64,000 nt of DNA from an uncultured Kiritimatiellota bacterium (GTDB lineage: Bacteria; Verrucomicrobiota; Kiritimatiellia; RFP12; UBA1067), in assembly GCA_934635225.1 (NCBI GenBank), contig CAKTYZ010000006.1, positions 1 to 64,000 on the forward strand, in the 5' to 3' direction. The number at the start of each line of letters is the position of its first letter. Position 1 is the first letter of the stretch. Of the stretch, positions 17,840 to 25,960 are shown in pieces. The notes beneath the pieces are model-generated. The model was not told the origin of the DNA. It made no database searches and was given only the letters and a program-made list of their open reading frames with translations. A program made the position numbers and the translations under genes.

Positions 17840-19765
17840 TTACTTCATCGTGAAATCGGCATCGACGACATCGTCTCCGCCCTTCTTGTCGTCCTTCGGC
17901 GGCTCCTGATTCGGCGGCGGCGTGCCCGCGCCCGGAGCTGCACCCGCCGCGCCCTGCTGGGTCTGCGACGAGGCGTACATTTCCTGCGCGACCGGCTCCA
18001 TCGCCTTCATGAGAGCCTCTTGCTTCGCCTTGATGTCGGCAATCGGGGCCGGCGGCTGCTTGGCAAGAAGATCCTTCAGATCCTTCAGCGCGGCCTCGAC
18101 CGGCGCCTTCTTGTCGGCGGCAATCTTGTCGCCCGCGTCCTTCAGAGTCTTCTCAACCTGGAAGGCAAGACCATCGGCCTTGTTGCGGTCCTCGACCTCG
18201 GCATGACGCTTCTCGTCCTCGGCCGCATGGGCCTCGGCGTCCTTGCGCATCTTCTCGATCTCGTCCTTCGACAGGCCGCCCGCCGCAGTGATCGTGATTT
18301 TCTGCTCCTTCTGGGTACCAAGATCCTTCGCCGAGACATTCAGGATGCCGTTCGCGTCGATGTCGAAAGTGACCTCAATCTGCGGGACGCCACGCGGAGC
18401 CGGCGGAATGCCGTCAAGGTTGAAGTTGCCGAGCGCCTTGTTGTCGCGCGCCATCTTGCGGTCACCTTGAAAGATTGCGATCGTCACCGCCGGCTGGTTG
18501 TCTGCCGCCGTCGAGAAGACCTGAGACTTCTTCGTCGGGATTGTCGTGTTGCGCTCGATCAGCGGGGTCAGCACGCCGCCGAGCGTCTCGATGCCGAGCG
18601 TCAGCGGGGTGACGTCAAGAAGAAGCACGTCCTTCACCTCGCCCTTCAGGATGCCGCCCTGAATAGCCGCGCCCATCGCGACGACCTCATCCGGATTGAC
18701 GCCCTTGTGCGGCTCTTTGTTGAAGAGGCTCTTCGCCTTCTCCTGAATGAGCGGCATGCGCGTCTGGCCGCCGACGAGGACAACCTCGTCAACCGACGTA
18801 AGGTCCGCATCCGCCATGCACTTGCGGCAGGGCTCGGAGGTGCGGTTCACGAGATCCATCGTGAGGGCTTCGAGTTTCGCCTTCGTGAGGGTTGTCTGAA
18901 GGTGCTTCGGACCCGTCGCATCCGCCGTGATGAACGGCAGATTGATGTCATAAGTCGTCGCCGTCGAGAGTGCGCACTTGGCCTTCTCGGCCTCTTCCTT
19001 CAGACGCTGAAGGGCCATCATGTCGTTTCCGAGGTCAATGCCCTGCTGCGCCTTGAAATCCGTAATCATCCACTTCATGATCGCCTGGTCAAGGTCGTCG
19101 CCGCCGAGATGCGTATCGCCGTTCGTGGCCTTCACCTCAAAGACGCCGTCGCCGATGTCAAGGATCGAGATGTCGAACGTGCCGCCGCCGAAGTCATAGA
19201 CGGCGATCTTCTCGTTCTTCTTCTTGTCAAGACCATACGCAAGGGACGCCGCCGTCGGCTCATTGACGATGCGCTTGACGTCGAGGCCCGCGATCTTGCC
19301 CGCGTCCTTCGTCGCCTGGCGCTGCTGGTCATTGAAGTACGCCGGGACCGTAATGACGGCCTCGGTAATCTTCTCGCCCAGAAACGCTTCCGCATCCTCC
19401 TTCAGCTTGCGAAGGATCATCGCGGAAATCTCCTGCGCCGTGTAGACCTTGTCGTTCACCTTCACGGCCGCATCGCCGTTCGGTGCCGCGACCACCTCGT
19501 ACGGGACCATCTTGATCTCGTCCGTCATTTCGCTGAACCGGCGACCGATGAACCGCTTGATGGAGTAGATCGTCGATTTCGGATTCGTCACGGCCTGACG
19601 CTTCGCCGCCTGACCGACCAAAATCTCGCCGCTCTTCGTGAACGCCACGATCGAAGGCGTCGTGCGCGCACCCTCCTTGTTCGGGATGACCGTCGCTTCG
19701 CCGCCTTCCATCACCGCCATGCAGCTGTTCGTCGTGCCGAGGTCAATACCAAGTACTTTTGCCAT
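17840..19765 (-). CDS. dnaK: Chaperone protein DnaK (Hsp70, 641 aa)
   Basis: The start at 19765 gives the invariant N-terminus AKVLGIDLGTTNSCMAVMEGG. The ATPase domain is complete (phosphate loops, AYFNDQQRQATKDAG, DFGGGTFDISI, VLVGGQTRMP). The linker and substrate-binding domain (DVTPLTLGIETLGGV) and a lid follow, with the C-terminal tail ending in an acidic motif (DDVVDADFTMK). ATP-dependent folding chaperone in the cytoplasm. The arrangement dnaK-groES-groEL on one strand suggests a joint heat-shock unit. An upstream in-frame extension to 19885 is rejected as the start. Confidence 0.98.
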   Translation of the reverse strand: MAKVLGIDLGTTNSCMAVMEGGEATVIPNKEGARTTPSIVAFTKSGEILVGQAAKRQAVTNPKSTIYSIKRFIGRRFSEMTDEIKMVPYEVVAAPNGDAAVKVNDKVYTAQEISAMILRKLKEDAEAFLGEKITEAVITVPAYFNDQQRQATKDAGKIAGLDVKRIVNEPTAASLAYGLDKKKNEKIAVYDFGGGTFDISILDIGDGVFEVKATNGDTHLGGDDLDQAIMKWMITDFKAQQGIDLGNDMMALQRLKEEAEKAKCALSTATTYDINLPFITADATGPKHLQTTLTKAKLEALTMDLVNRTSEPCRKCMADADLTSVDEVVLVGGQTRMPLIQEKAKSLFNKEPHKGVNPDEVVAMGAAIQGGILKGEVKDVLLLDVTPLTLGIETLGGVLTPLIERNTTIPTKKSQVFSTAADNQPAVTIAIFQGDRKMARDNKALGNFNLDGIPPAPRGVPQIEVTFDIDANGILNVSAKDLGTQKEQKITITAAGGLSKDEIEKMRKDAEAHAAEDEKRHAEVEDRNKADGLAFQVEKTLKDAGDKIAADKKAPVEAALKDLKDLLAKQPPAPIADIKAKQEALMKAMEPVAQEMYASSQTQQGAAGAAPGAGTPPPNQEPPKDDKKGGDDVVDADFTMK

Positions 19766-20056
19766 ATTCTTTTCTCTTCTTTCTTCCGCCCACCATGGGC
19801 GACGCTCTTTTTGTTGCAATAACCATGCCAAACATACCGCGCACATGCGCATACCGTACCTCAGAAAGAACGCGCAAAAACGCAAACCATCGATATCTTA
19901 ACATTCATCAGCGTTTCTTCGTATTTCAGGCATCTATCGAAGCGTGACAATGGGACAAGGCTCCTGCGACGAGAGTGTGACATTCTGTCGCGTCCCTCTG
20001 TCTCACTCCGACAAGAAGAATCAGGCGGCTACGTTTGCCGTCTTCCTTCAGACTCT
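19766..20056. other. Intergenic region upstream of dnaK
   Basis: About 290 bases without a supportable gene. It must hold the dnaK promoter on the minus strand and the 3' end of the TetR transcript. No TATAAT-type extended -10, CIRCE or sigma-32-like consensus is obvious, and an AAGAGAAAAG ribosome-site-like stretch precedes the dnaK ATG. Confidence 0.4.
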
Positions 20057-20671
20057 TTATACCCAACGAATGCCCTGGGCACGAAAGGAGAAGAGGATGG
20101 CGTTCATCGCGTCAATCGACTCCGAGATCTCCGCCTGCCCTGAAACGGCAATGCGCAAGACAGCCGTCTCGAACTGCGAGAACAGGAGCGCCGTCGCGCG
20201 GTTCGCATTAAGCGAAGCATCATATTCGCCGCGATGAATCGCCTCGACGACAAACGAGTGAAGAATGCGCTTCAGCCCGACCGTGTGACGCAAGACATTG
20301 TCCACGGGAATCTTCCCGCCGCGCCGCACTGCACAAAGGAAATCGACGATCACGCACAGGAAATCGCGGTTATCGAAAAGAAGCGCAAAGACCGAAATGC
20401 AAATCTGCCGCAGTTTTGCATCCGGAGAGAGACGAGATCGGACAATCTCACGATAGCGCACGCCAACAACGGCCGTCGCCTCATCAATCGCCTCATTGAA
20501 GATCTGCCGCTTATCCTTGAAATAGGTATAGAGCAGAGTCCGCGAGATGCCACACGCTTCGGCGATTCTGCCGAAATTGACGTCGTCAAAGCCATGACGC
20601 GCGAACAGCCCAAGGCTGATCGCGCGTATTTCGCGTTTGCGCTCCTTATGATTGACTGTCTTGTTCGCCAC
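20057..20671 (-). CDS. TetR/AcrR-family transcriptional regulator (204 aa)
   Basis: The N-terminal 60 residues form a TetR helix-turn-helix (LGLFARHGFDDVNFGRIAEACGISRTLLYTYFKDKRQIF), and the remainder is an all-helical ligand-binding domain. The start is GTG at 20671, and TGGTATAAT ends eight bases before it, so the mRNA is near-leaderless. It lies 25 bases downstream of the FadL-like gene with its promoter in between. It may control fatty-acid or hydrophobic-compound uptake; this is inferred from the neighbour only. Confidence 0.88.
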   Translation of the reverse strand: MANKTVNHKERKREIRAISLGLFARHGFDDVNFGRIAEACGISRTLLYTYFKDKRQIFNEAIDEATAVVGVRYREIVRSRLSPDAKLRQICISVFALLFDNRDFLCVIVDFLCAVRRGGKIPVDNVLRHTVGLKRILHSFVVEAIHRGEYDASLNANRATALLFSQFETAVLRIAVSGQAEISESIDAMNAILFSFRAQGIRWV

Positions 20672-20679
20672 TGGAACAC

Positions 20680-20688
20680 ATTATACCA
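20680..20688 (-). promoter_or_regulatory. Near-leaderless promoter of the TetR gene
   Basis: Minus-strand TGGTATAAT (hexamer 20680-20685) ends eight bases before the GTG start. It lies in the 25-base gap after the fadL-like stop. Confidence 0.65.
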
Positions 20689-20696
20689 AAACGTTC

Positions 20697-21959
20697 TCAA
20701 AAGGCATAGGACAGCGAGGCCGAGATCATGTGCGAGTACGAATTGGAAGTGCCGAACGGATGCTTGACGCCGTTCACCGTAATGTCGCGCTCGCCCGAGT
20801 CCATCTTGACGAGGTTGTAACCGATATCCAAGCGAAGCGAACGCCAAATGTAATAGCCCGCACCCAAGCCGATGATATGGCGATCACCGCCCGGCAGCAT
20901 GGTCGTGCCGCGATCTTCGGACGAGGGATCCATGTCGTACACATAGCCGCAACGGAGCGAGAAGTCGTCCGTGACGTCATATTCAAGACCAACCGAGAAA
21001 CGCCAGACGTCATCCCAGTCAAGCGGCAGATCAAACGAGTTCGGAGCGCCCGTAATCGGCTTACGCGCCGGAATGTCAAAGAAGATGCTGTCGACACTCG
21101 ACCACTGCGTCCATGTCGTCGCGAAACCTGCGTGCCACTTGTCATTCGGCGAGTCCCAGTTCAGACCCGTCGTCAGCGACTGCGGAAGCGTCAACCGTGC
21201 GCTTGCGTCACTGTGCGTGTCACCGCCGAGCGCTGCATAGGGAGCACCCCCGACCGTTCCGCCGATGTCAAAATCACCCTTGATGTTGTGCTTGATCTGC
21301 GAACGATAGACGATGCCGAGATTCAGTTTGCCCAGATCGTCATTCTCAAAGAGCCTGAATGTCGTACCGAAATTATAGCCGATTGAGAAGCCATCGCCCT
21401 CAAGCGTGGACTCAAGATTGTAGCCCGGCACACCCCAATACGGGTGCTTCTTGTTATAGAAGTAGATATAACTCATCTTGAGTCCTGCCGCGACGGACCA
21501 CCAGTCCGTAATCTTGTAGGCAAGGTTTGGGTTAAGCGTGAACTGCTCCAACGTCGTCTTCACCGTGTCGCCCGCCAGCTTCCAGTCATTGCCATACTGA
21601 GTGCCAAGACCATTCTCGCAGTAAACGCCAAGACCAAAGAAAAGGTCACCCCAAACAGGCGTCGTGACATAGAAATGCGGAATACAGAAGATGCCAGGGT
21701 TCATGTTCCGCTCGCTCTTCCCGTCCACCGTCACATCCGAATAGAGCCAAACCATCGTCCCGCCGACCGTCATCGACACATTCGTCGTTTCTGTCATGTT
21801 TGCCGGGTTGTAGTAGACAGCAGTCGCATCTTTCGTCGAGCCAACAAGCGTGCCGCCAAGAGCATTTCCCCTCGCGGATGCCTCATAAAGGCCAAAACCA
21901 GCCGAATAAACCGTCCCAAAAGAGAGACACGCGCTAAGGGCAAAAAGTAGTTTCTTCAT
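20697..21959 (-). CDS. OMPP1/FadL/TodX-type outer-membrane transporter (420 aa)
   Basis: The start at 21959 (MKKLLFALSACLSFGTVYSAGFGLYEASARGNALGG) gives a Sec signal peptide and then the family hatch motif, with conserved 'GFGLYEASARGNALGGTLVGS' and 'DATAVYYNPANMT' elements. The remainder is beta-strand rich and ends in a hydrophobic aromatic strand (MISASLSYAF, terminal Phe), as in outer-membrane barrels. It takes up hydrophobic molecules such as long-chain fatty acids across the outer membrane. Its presence shows a diderm cell. Promoter TGCTATAAT lies about 35 bases upstream. Confidence 0.92.
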   Translation of the reverse strand: MKKLLFALSACLSFGTVYSAGFGLYEASARGNALGGTLVGSTKDATAVYYNPANMTETTNVSMTVGGTMVWLYSDVTVDGKSERNMNPGIFCIPHFYVTTPVWGDLFFGLGVYCENGLGTQYGNDWKLAGDTVKTTLEQFTLNPNLAYKITDWWSVAAGLKMSYIYFYNKKHPYWGVPGYNLESTLEGDGFSIGYNFGTTFRLFENDDLGKLNLGIVYRSQIKHNIKGDFDIGGTVGGAPYAALGGDTHSDASARLTLPQSLTTGLNWDSPNDKWHAGFATTWTQWSSVDSIFFDIPARKPITGAPNSFDLPLDWDDVWRFSVGLEYDVTDDFSLRCGYVYDMDPSSEDRGTTMLPGGDRHIIGLGAGYYIWRSLRLDIGYNLVKMDSGERDITVNGVKHPFGTSNSYSHMISASLSYAF

Positions 21960-21994
21960 ATTTGACACTTTCTTTGTTTTTGTCAGATTCGCGT

Positions 21995-22003
21995 ATTATA
22001 GCA
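21995..22003 (-). promoter_or_regulatory. Extended -10 promoter of the FadL-like gene
   Basis: Minus-strand TGCTATAAT (hexamer 21995-22000) gives a leader of roughly 29 bases to the ATG at 21959. Confidence 0.6.
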
Positions 22004-22080
22004 TAAACGGCCTCGCGTCTGCAACCCCGCCGGAACTAATCGTCCGAACAGCGAAGATTCCTGAACGCGCCCAAGCAAAA

Positions 22081-22122
22081 GAAGCGCGCGCGCTCGTTGA
22101 GTGAAACGAACGCGCACGCTTC
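22081..22122 (-). terminator. Terminator after glutamine synthetase
   Basis: An 18-base stem with a few mismatches (GAAGCGTGCGCGTTCGTT against AACGAGCGCGCGCGCTTC) encloses a six-base loop. On the minus strand it is followed by TTTTGCTT. It lies 20 bases after the glnN stop. Confidence 0.85.
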
Positions 22123-22141
22123 GTGGCTTCCTTCTGTACCG

Positions 22142-24307
22142 TCAGTAGACGAAGAGCATCTCGCGATACTTCGGCAACGGCCATTTCTCGTCCGCGACTT
22201 CGCTCTCGAGCGCATCGACCACCTTGCGCAATGCAGCCATCTCAGACAACGCGGCTTCGGAGTCGGCAGTCTGGATAGCCTCTTTCAGCCGCGCAGCAAA
22301 CGCCTCGGCCTCCGTCAGGCCTTCTGCCAGCCGCGTGACATCGGCCTTCAGAACTTCGATGGCGCCCTTGAGGTTGCTCGCATCCGTCTGGTTGTAGGCT
22401 TCAATCGCCTCGTGGTATTCCTGCTTGACGGCCGGGAGAATCATCGTCTTGACCATATCGAGCGCACAGTTCGCCTCAATCAGCACCTTTGCGGTGTAGT
22501 CCTCCATCGCAATCTCGTAGCGCGACTGCAGTTCACGTGCGCTGAAGACGCCCGCCTTCTCAAAGACCGCGACGTTCTCCTTGCGGGTATACGCCTTGAG
22601 CGCTTCCGGCGTGGTCGGTGCGTTCGGGAGACCACGCTTCGCGGCTTCCGCAAGCCAGTCGGACTTGTAACCGTCACCATTGAAGATGATGCGCTTGTGG
22701 GTCTTCACGATATCCTGCAAGATCTTCTGCAACGCCTCGTGGAAAGCCGCCGTGTGTTCGCCCGGTGCGGCCTTGCCGACGACGCCCGCCTTCTCCAATT
22801 CGCCCGCAATGCGGTTCATCGCCTCCGCGACGACCGTATTGAGAATGACGTTCGGAGCCGAACAGGAAGCTGACGAACCCGGCGCACGGAACTCGAACTT
22901 GTTGCCCGTGAAGGCGAACGGCGAGGTGCGATTGCGATCCGTCGCATCCTTCGGGAGCGCAGGAAGGGTATCGACGCCAATCTTCATCGTGCCGGCGTGC
23001 TTCGAGCTCTTTGGTGCACCCTTCTCCAACTGAGCGATGACATCCGCCAACTGATCGCCGAGGTAAACCGAAATGACGGCCGGCGGTGCCTCGTTCGCGC
23101 CAAGACGGTGGTCGTTCCCCGCCGTCGCGACGGACGCGCGGATGAGGTCAGCATGCTTGTCAACCGCCTCGATGACGGCACAGAGCGTCGTGAGGAAGAT
23201 TGCGTTCTGATGGGGATCTGTCCCCGGGTTTAGGAGATTCGTGTCACCGTAGGCAACGGACCAGTTGTTGTGCTTGCCCGAGCCATTGATGCCGGCGAAC
23301 GGCTTCTCATGCAGGAGGCAGACGAGACCGTTGCGGTCCGCGACCTGACGCAGGACTTCCATCACGAGCATGTTGTGGTCGCAGGAGAGGTTCAGTTCCT
23401 CGAACATCGGTGCCAGCTCGAACTGGGCGGGCGCGACTTCGTTGTGACGCGTCTTCGCCGGGATGCCAAGTTGCCAGAGTTCCTTCTCGACTTCGTTCAT
23501 GAAGTTGAGAATTCGCGCCTTGATCGTGCCAAAGTAGTGATCCTCAAGTTGCTGATGTTTCGCCGACGGCGCACCAAAAAGCGTGCGGCCCGTCTGCACA
23601 AGGTCAGGACGCGCGAGATAGAAACTCTTGTCGATCAAGAAGTATTCCTGCTCAGGTCCAAGCGTAATCGTCACCTTCTCATCGCCCTTGCCGAAGCAAT
23701 GCATCAGACGCTTTGTCGCAGAGGAAAGAGCCTGCATCGAGCGGAGAAGCGGAGTCTTCTTGTCGAGAGCTTCGCCCGTATAGGCACAGAAGGCCGTCGG
23801 AATGCAGAGCGTCGCACCGTTGCCGTGACGCTTGATGAACGCGGGCGAAGTCGGGTCCCACGCCGTATAGCCACGCGCCTCAAACGTGGAGCGGATGCCG
23901 CCCGACGGGAAGGACGACGCATCCGGCTCGCCGACAATCAAGTTCTTGCCCGAGAACGCCTGCACGGGTTGTCCGTCCCTGATTTCCAGAAAAGCATCAT
24001 GCTTTTCTGCCGTGGACCCCGTCAGCGGCAGGAACCAATGCGTGTAATGCGTCGCACCGCGATCCATCGCCCAATGGCGCATGGCATGCGCGACCTCGCC
24101 TGCAATTGAGGGATCAAGCGGCTGTCCGCCGTCAATCGTCTGCATGAGCTTCTTCCAGGTGTCCTTGGAAAGGTACTGCCTCATCGTCTCACGCGTGAAG
24201 ACGTCCTCCGCATAGCCGATATCCTTCACCTCACCGGGTGCGCACGGCGCTTCGGCCTTCAGCGCCGCAACTTTCTTCGTAGCCGCCAATCGGGCACAGT
24301 TGCTCAT
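22142..24307 (-). CDS. glnN: Type III glutamine synthetase (721 aa)
   Basis: Length and sequence match the GSIII (GlnN) family rather than GSI or GSII. The N-terminal region contains THWFLPLTGSTAEKHDAF, and the catalytic region includes ITLGPEQEYFLID, TRHNEVAPAQFELAPMFEE, GKHNNWS and FEFRAPGSSAS. It condenses ammonia with glutamate using ATP in the cytoplasm. The start at 24307 follows a GAAAGGAAA ribosome site. A strong sigma-54 promoter lies about 60 bases upstream, indicating nitrogen control. The gene is monocistronic, closed by its own terminator. Confidence 0.96.
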   Translation of the reverse strand: MSNCARLAATKKVAALKAEAPCAPGEVKDIGYAEDVFTRETMRQYLSKDTWKKLMQTIDGGQPLDPSIAGEVAHAMRHWAMDRGATHYTHWFLPLTGSTAEKHDAFLEIRDGQPVQAFSGKNLIVGEPDASSFPSGGIRSTFEARGYTAWDPTSPAFIKRHGNGATLCIPTAFCAYTGEALDKKTPLLRSMQALSSATKRLMHCFGKGDEKVTITLGPEQEYFLIDKSFYLARPDLVQTGRTLFGAPSAKHQQLEDHYFGTIKARILNFMNEVEKELWQLGIPAKTRHNEVAPAQFELAPMFEELNLSCDHNMLVMEVLRQVADRNGLVCLLHEKPFAGINGSGKHNNWSVAYGDTNLLNPGTDPHQNAIFLTTLCAVIEAVDKHADLIRASVATAGNDHRLGANEAPPAVISVYLGDQLADVIAQLEKGAPKSSKHAGTMKIGVDTLPALPKDATDRNRTSPFAFTGNKFEFRAPGSSASCSAPNVILNTVVAEAMNRIAGELEKAGVVGKAAPGEHTAAFHEALQKILQDIVKTHKRIIFNGDGYKSDWLAEAAKRGLPNAPTTPEALKAYTRKENVAVFEKAGVFSARELQSRYEIAMEDYTAKVLIEANCALDMVKTMILPAVKQEYHEAIEAYNQTDASNLKGAIEVLKADVTRLAEGLTEAEAFAARLKEAIQTADSEAALSEMAALRKVVDALESEVADEKWPLPKYREMLFVY

Positions 24308-24366
24308 GGTTCGTTTTCCTTTCGTTCACCGCATCGGACCATCCAACACGGCTGACGGAAAACAAA

Positions 24367-24384
24367 TTGCAAAGACTATGCCAA
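24367..24384 (-). promoter_or_regulatory. Sigma-54 promoter of glnN
   Basis: The minus strand reads TTGGCATAGTCTTTGCAA. GG and GC are separated by exactly ten bases, matching the -24/-12 sigma-54 consensus (TTGGCAC-N5-TTGC) at nearly every position. The predicted start is about 50 bases before the glnN ATG. No extended -10 of the common local type is present, consistent with sigma-54 being the main polymerase form here. The element abuts the terminator stem of the upstream gene. Confidence 0.8.
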
Positions 24385-24424
24385 GGAGCCGCGAACCCCC
24401 TTCTCGGCATTTCGCGGCTCCTTG
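24382..24424 (-). terminator. Hairpin terminator after the hexuronate-type MFS gene
   Basis: A perfect 14-base inverted repeat (CAAGGAGCCGCGAA against TTCGCGGCTCCTTG) has a 15-base loop. It lies 48 bases after the MFS stop and ends the uxaC operon. The following sequence is only moderately T-rich. It shares three bases with the glnN sigma-54 promoter. Confidence 0.75.
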
Positions 24425-24471
24425 ACGACAGAAATTGTAAACCCCGCGAGAGGGGCTTTACACACGCGTCC

Positions 24472-25929
24472 TTACAGCTCGACTTTCTTGTACTTCGGCA
24501 CGAGAGTCTTCATGCAAGCCCAGCCAAGGATATAGGCGACAGCGCAGTAACAGAAGACGATCATGTAGCCGGCGGGCTTGCCCGTGTAGCCGCAAAAGGC
24601 GAAGGCGTCGCCCTTCTTTGCCGCGAAGGTGAAGAGCTCGCCCGCGCAGATGTTGATCGCAAACGACCCGAGGCCCGCCGCGCACTGCGCAATGCCCGTG
24701 AGCGTCCCGATACAACTCTTCGGAAACATGTCCGAAACGCACGAGTAGATGTTCGCGCTCCACGCCTGATGGCCCGCACAGGCGCAGCCGATTAGAATCG
24801 CCGGAAACCACGCGCTCACGGTGCCAAGCGGCTGGGCACCCAACGCAAGAAGCGGCAGGCATGCGAAAAGGAGCATCGCGACCATGCGGCCCTCGTACGG
24901 GTTCATGCCCTTCTTCTCGACCATGTATGTCGGCAGCTTGCAGAGGTAAATCGAGGCGAAGGTGACGATCGCGTAGAGCGTGACGATAAGCGCCATTCCC
25001 ATGCCTGACGAACTCTTGTAGCCGAACTGGTCCGAAAGATAGCCCGGCGTCCAGAAAAGGAAAAACCACCACACACCGTCCGTCAACACACGCCCAAAGA
25101 TGAGCGACCAAGTCTGCCGAAGAGAGAAGGCCTTCAGATAGGAGATGCCCTTCTCGGGCTTCGCCGCGCCTTTTTCCGCTTCATTCTCCACCTTTCCTTC
25201 TGCATCACCTCCGACGATGTAGGCGAGTTCCGCCGCGTTGACGCGCGGATTCGCCGCCGGCTTCTTGTAAAGGAACTGCCAGAATCCCATCCACACGAAG
25301 CCAAGCGCACCAATGATGATGAACGCCATTTCCCAGCCGCAGTATTCGGCGATAAGCGGAATCGTCGCCGGCGCGACAAGTGCGCCCACAGACGAGCCCG
25401 CGTTGAAAATTGACGTCGAATAGGCGCGATCCTTCGGCGGGAAGTATTCGGCCGTCACCTTGATGGCCGCCGGAAAGTTCCCCGCTTCGCCCAACGCCAA
25501 CAGACAACGACAACCGAGGAAGAGCCAAACCGAGACGGACGCGACGGAAAGCGCGAGGGCGCTACCAGCCTGCAACGTCTTCATCGCGGTGATCGAATCG
25601 ACGCCATCGACGAGATGATACGTGCCCCAGCCGCAGAAAGCATGCAGACACGCGGCCAATGACCAGATGAAGATCGCCCACATATAGCCTTTCTTCGTAC
25701 CCATCCAGTCCACGAACTTACCCGCGAACAGGTTGCAGAAAGCGTAGATGAGCGAAAAATAGCCCGTGATGATGCCATAGTCCGCATCCGTCCAGTGGAA
25801 CTCCGGCTGAATGAAGTCCTTCCACGTGAGGGACAGCACCTGCCGATCAAGATAATTGACCGTCGTCGCAAAGAACAGCAACGAGCAGATCATCCAGCGG
25901 AAGTTGCTCATTTTAGACTGTGATTCCAT
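24472..25929 (-). CDS. MFS transporter, anion:cation/hexuronate type (485 aa)
   Basis: Twelve predicted membrane segments and the ACS/ExuT-type signature set are visible: RWMICSLLFFATTVNYLDRQVLS at the N-terminus, WDF-like FHWTDADYGIITGYF, GKFVDWMGTKKG, and the LGCRCLLALGEAGNFPAAIKVTAEYFPPKDRA motif typical of hexuronate/sugar-acid importers. It is the last gene of the operon that begins with uxaC, so it probably brings glucuronate, galacturonate or an oxidised sugar acid into the cytoplasm. The start at 25929 follows a GGAAGAAAT ribosome site; the alternative M at 25911 is also possible. Confidence 0.88.
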   Translation of the reverse strand: MESQSKMSNFRWMICSLLFFATTVNYLDRQVLSLTWKDFIQPEFHWTDADYGIITGYFSLIYAFCNLFAGKFVDWMGTKKGYMWAIFIWSLAACLHAFCGWGTYHLVDGVDSITAMKTLQAGSALALSVASVSVWLFLGCRCLLALGEAGNFPAAIKVTAEYFPPKDRAYSTSIFNAGSSVGALVAPATIPLIAEYCGWEMAFIIIGALGFVWMGFWQFLYKKPAANPRVNAAELAYIVGGDAEGKVENEAEKGAAKPEKGISYLKAFSLRQTWSLIFGRVLTDGVWWFFLFWTPGYLSDQFGYKSSSGMGMALIVTLYAIVTFASIYLCKLPTYMVEKKGMNPYEGRMVAMLLFACLPLLALGAQPLGTVSAWFPAILIGCACAGHQAWSANIYSCVSDMFPKSCIGTLTGIAQCAAGLGSFAINICAGELFTFAAKKGDAFAFCGYTGKPAGYMIVFCYCAVAYILGWACMKTLVPKYKKVEL

Positions 25930-25960
25930 ATTTCTTCCTTTTCCTTCTTCTCAATTTACT

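Noticed and set aside
17486..19822. Plus-strand frame of about 778 codons opposite dnaK
   Set aside because: It is antisense to a textbook dnaK and has no recognisable domain. Long antisense frames are common opposite dnaK in GC-rich genomes.
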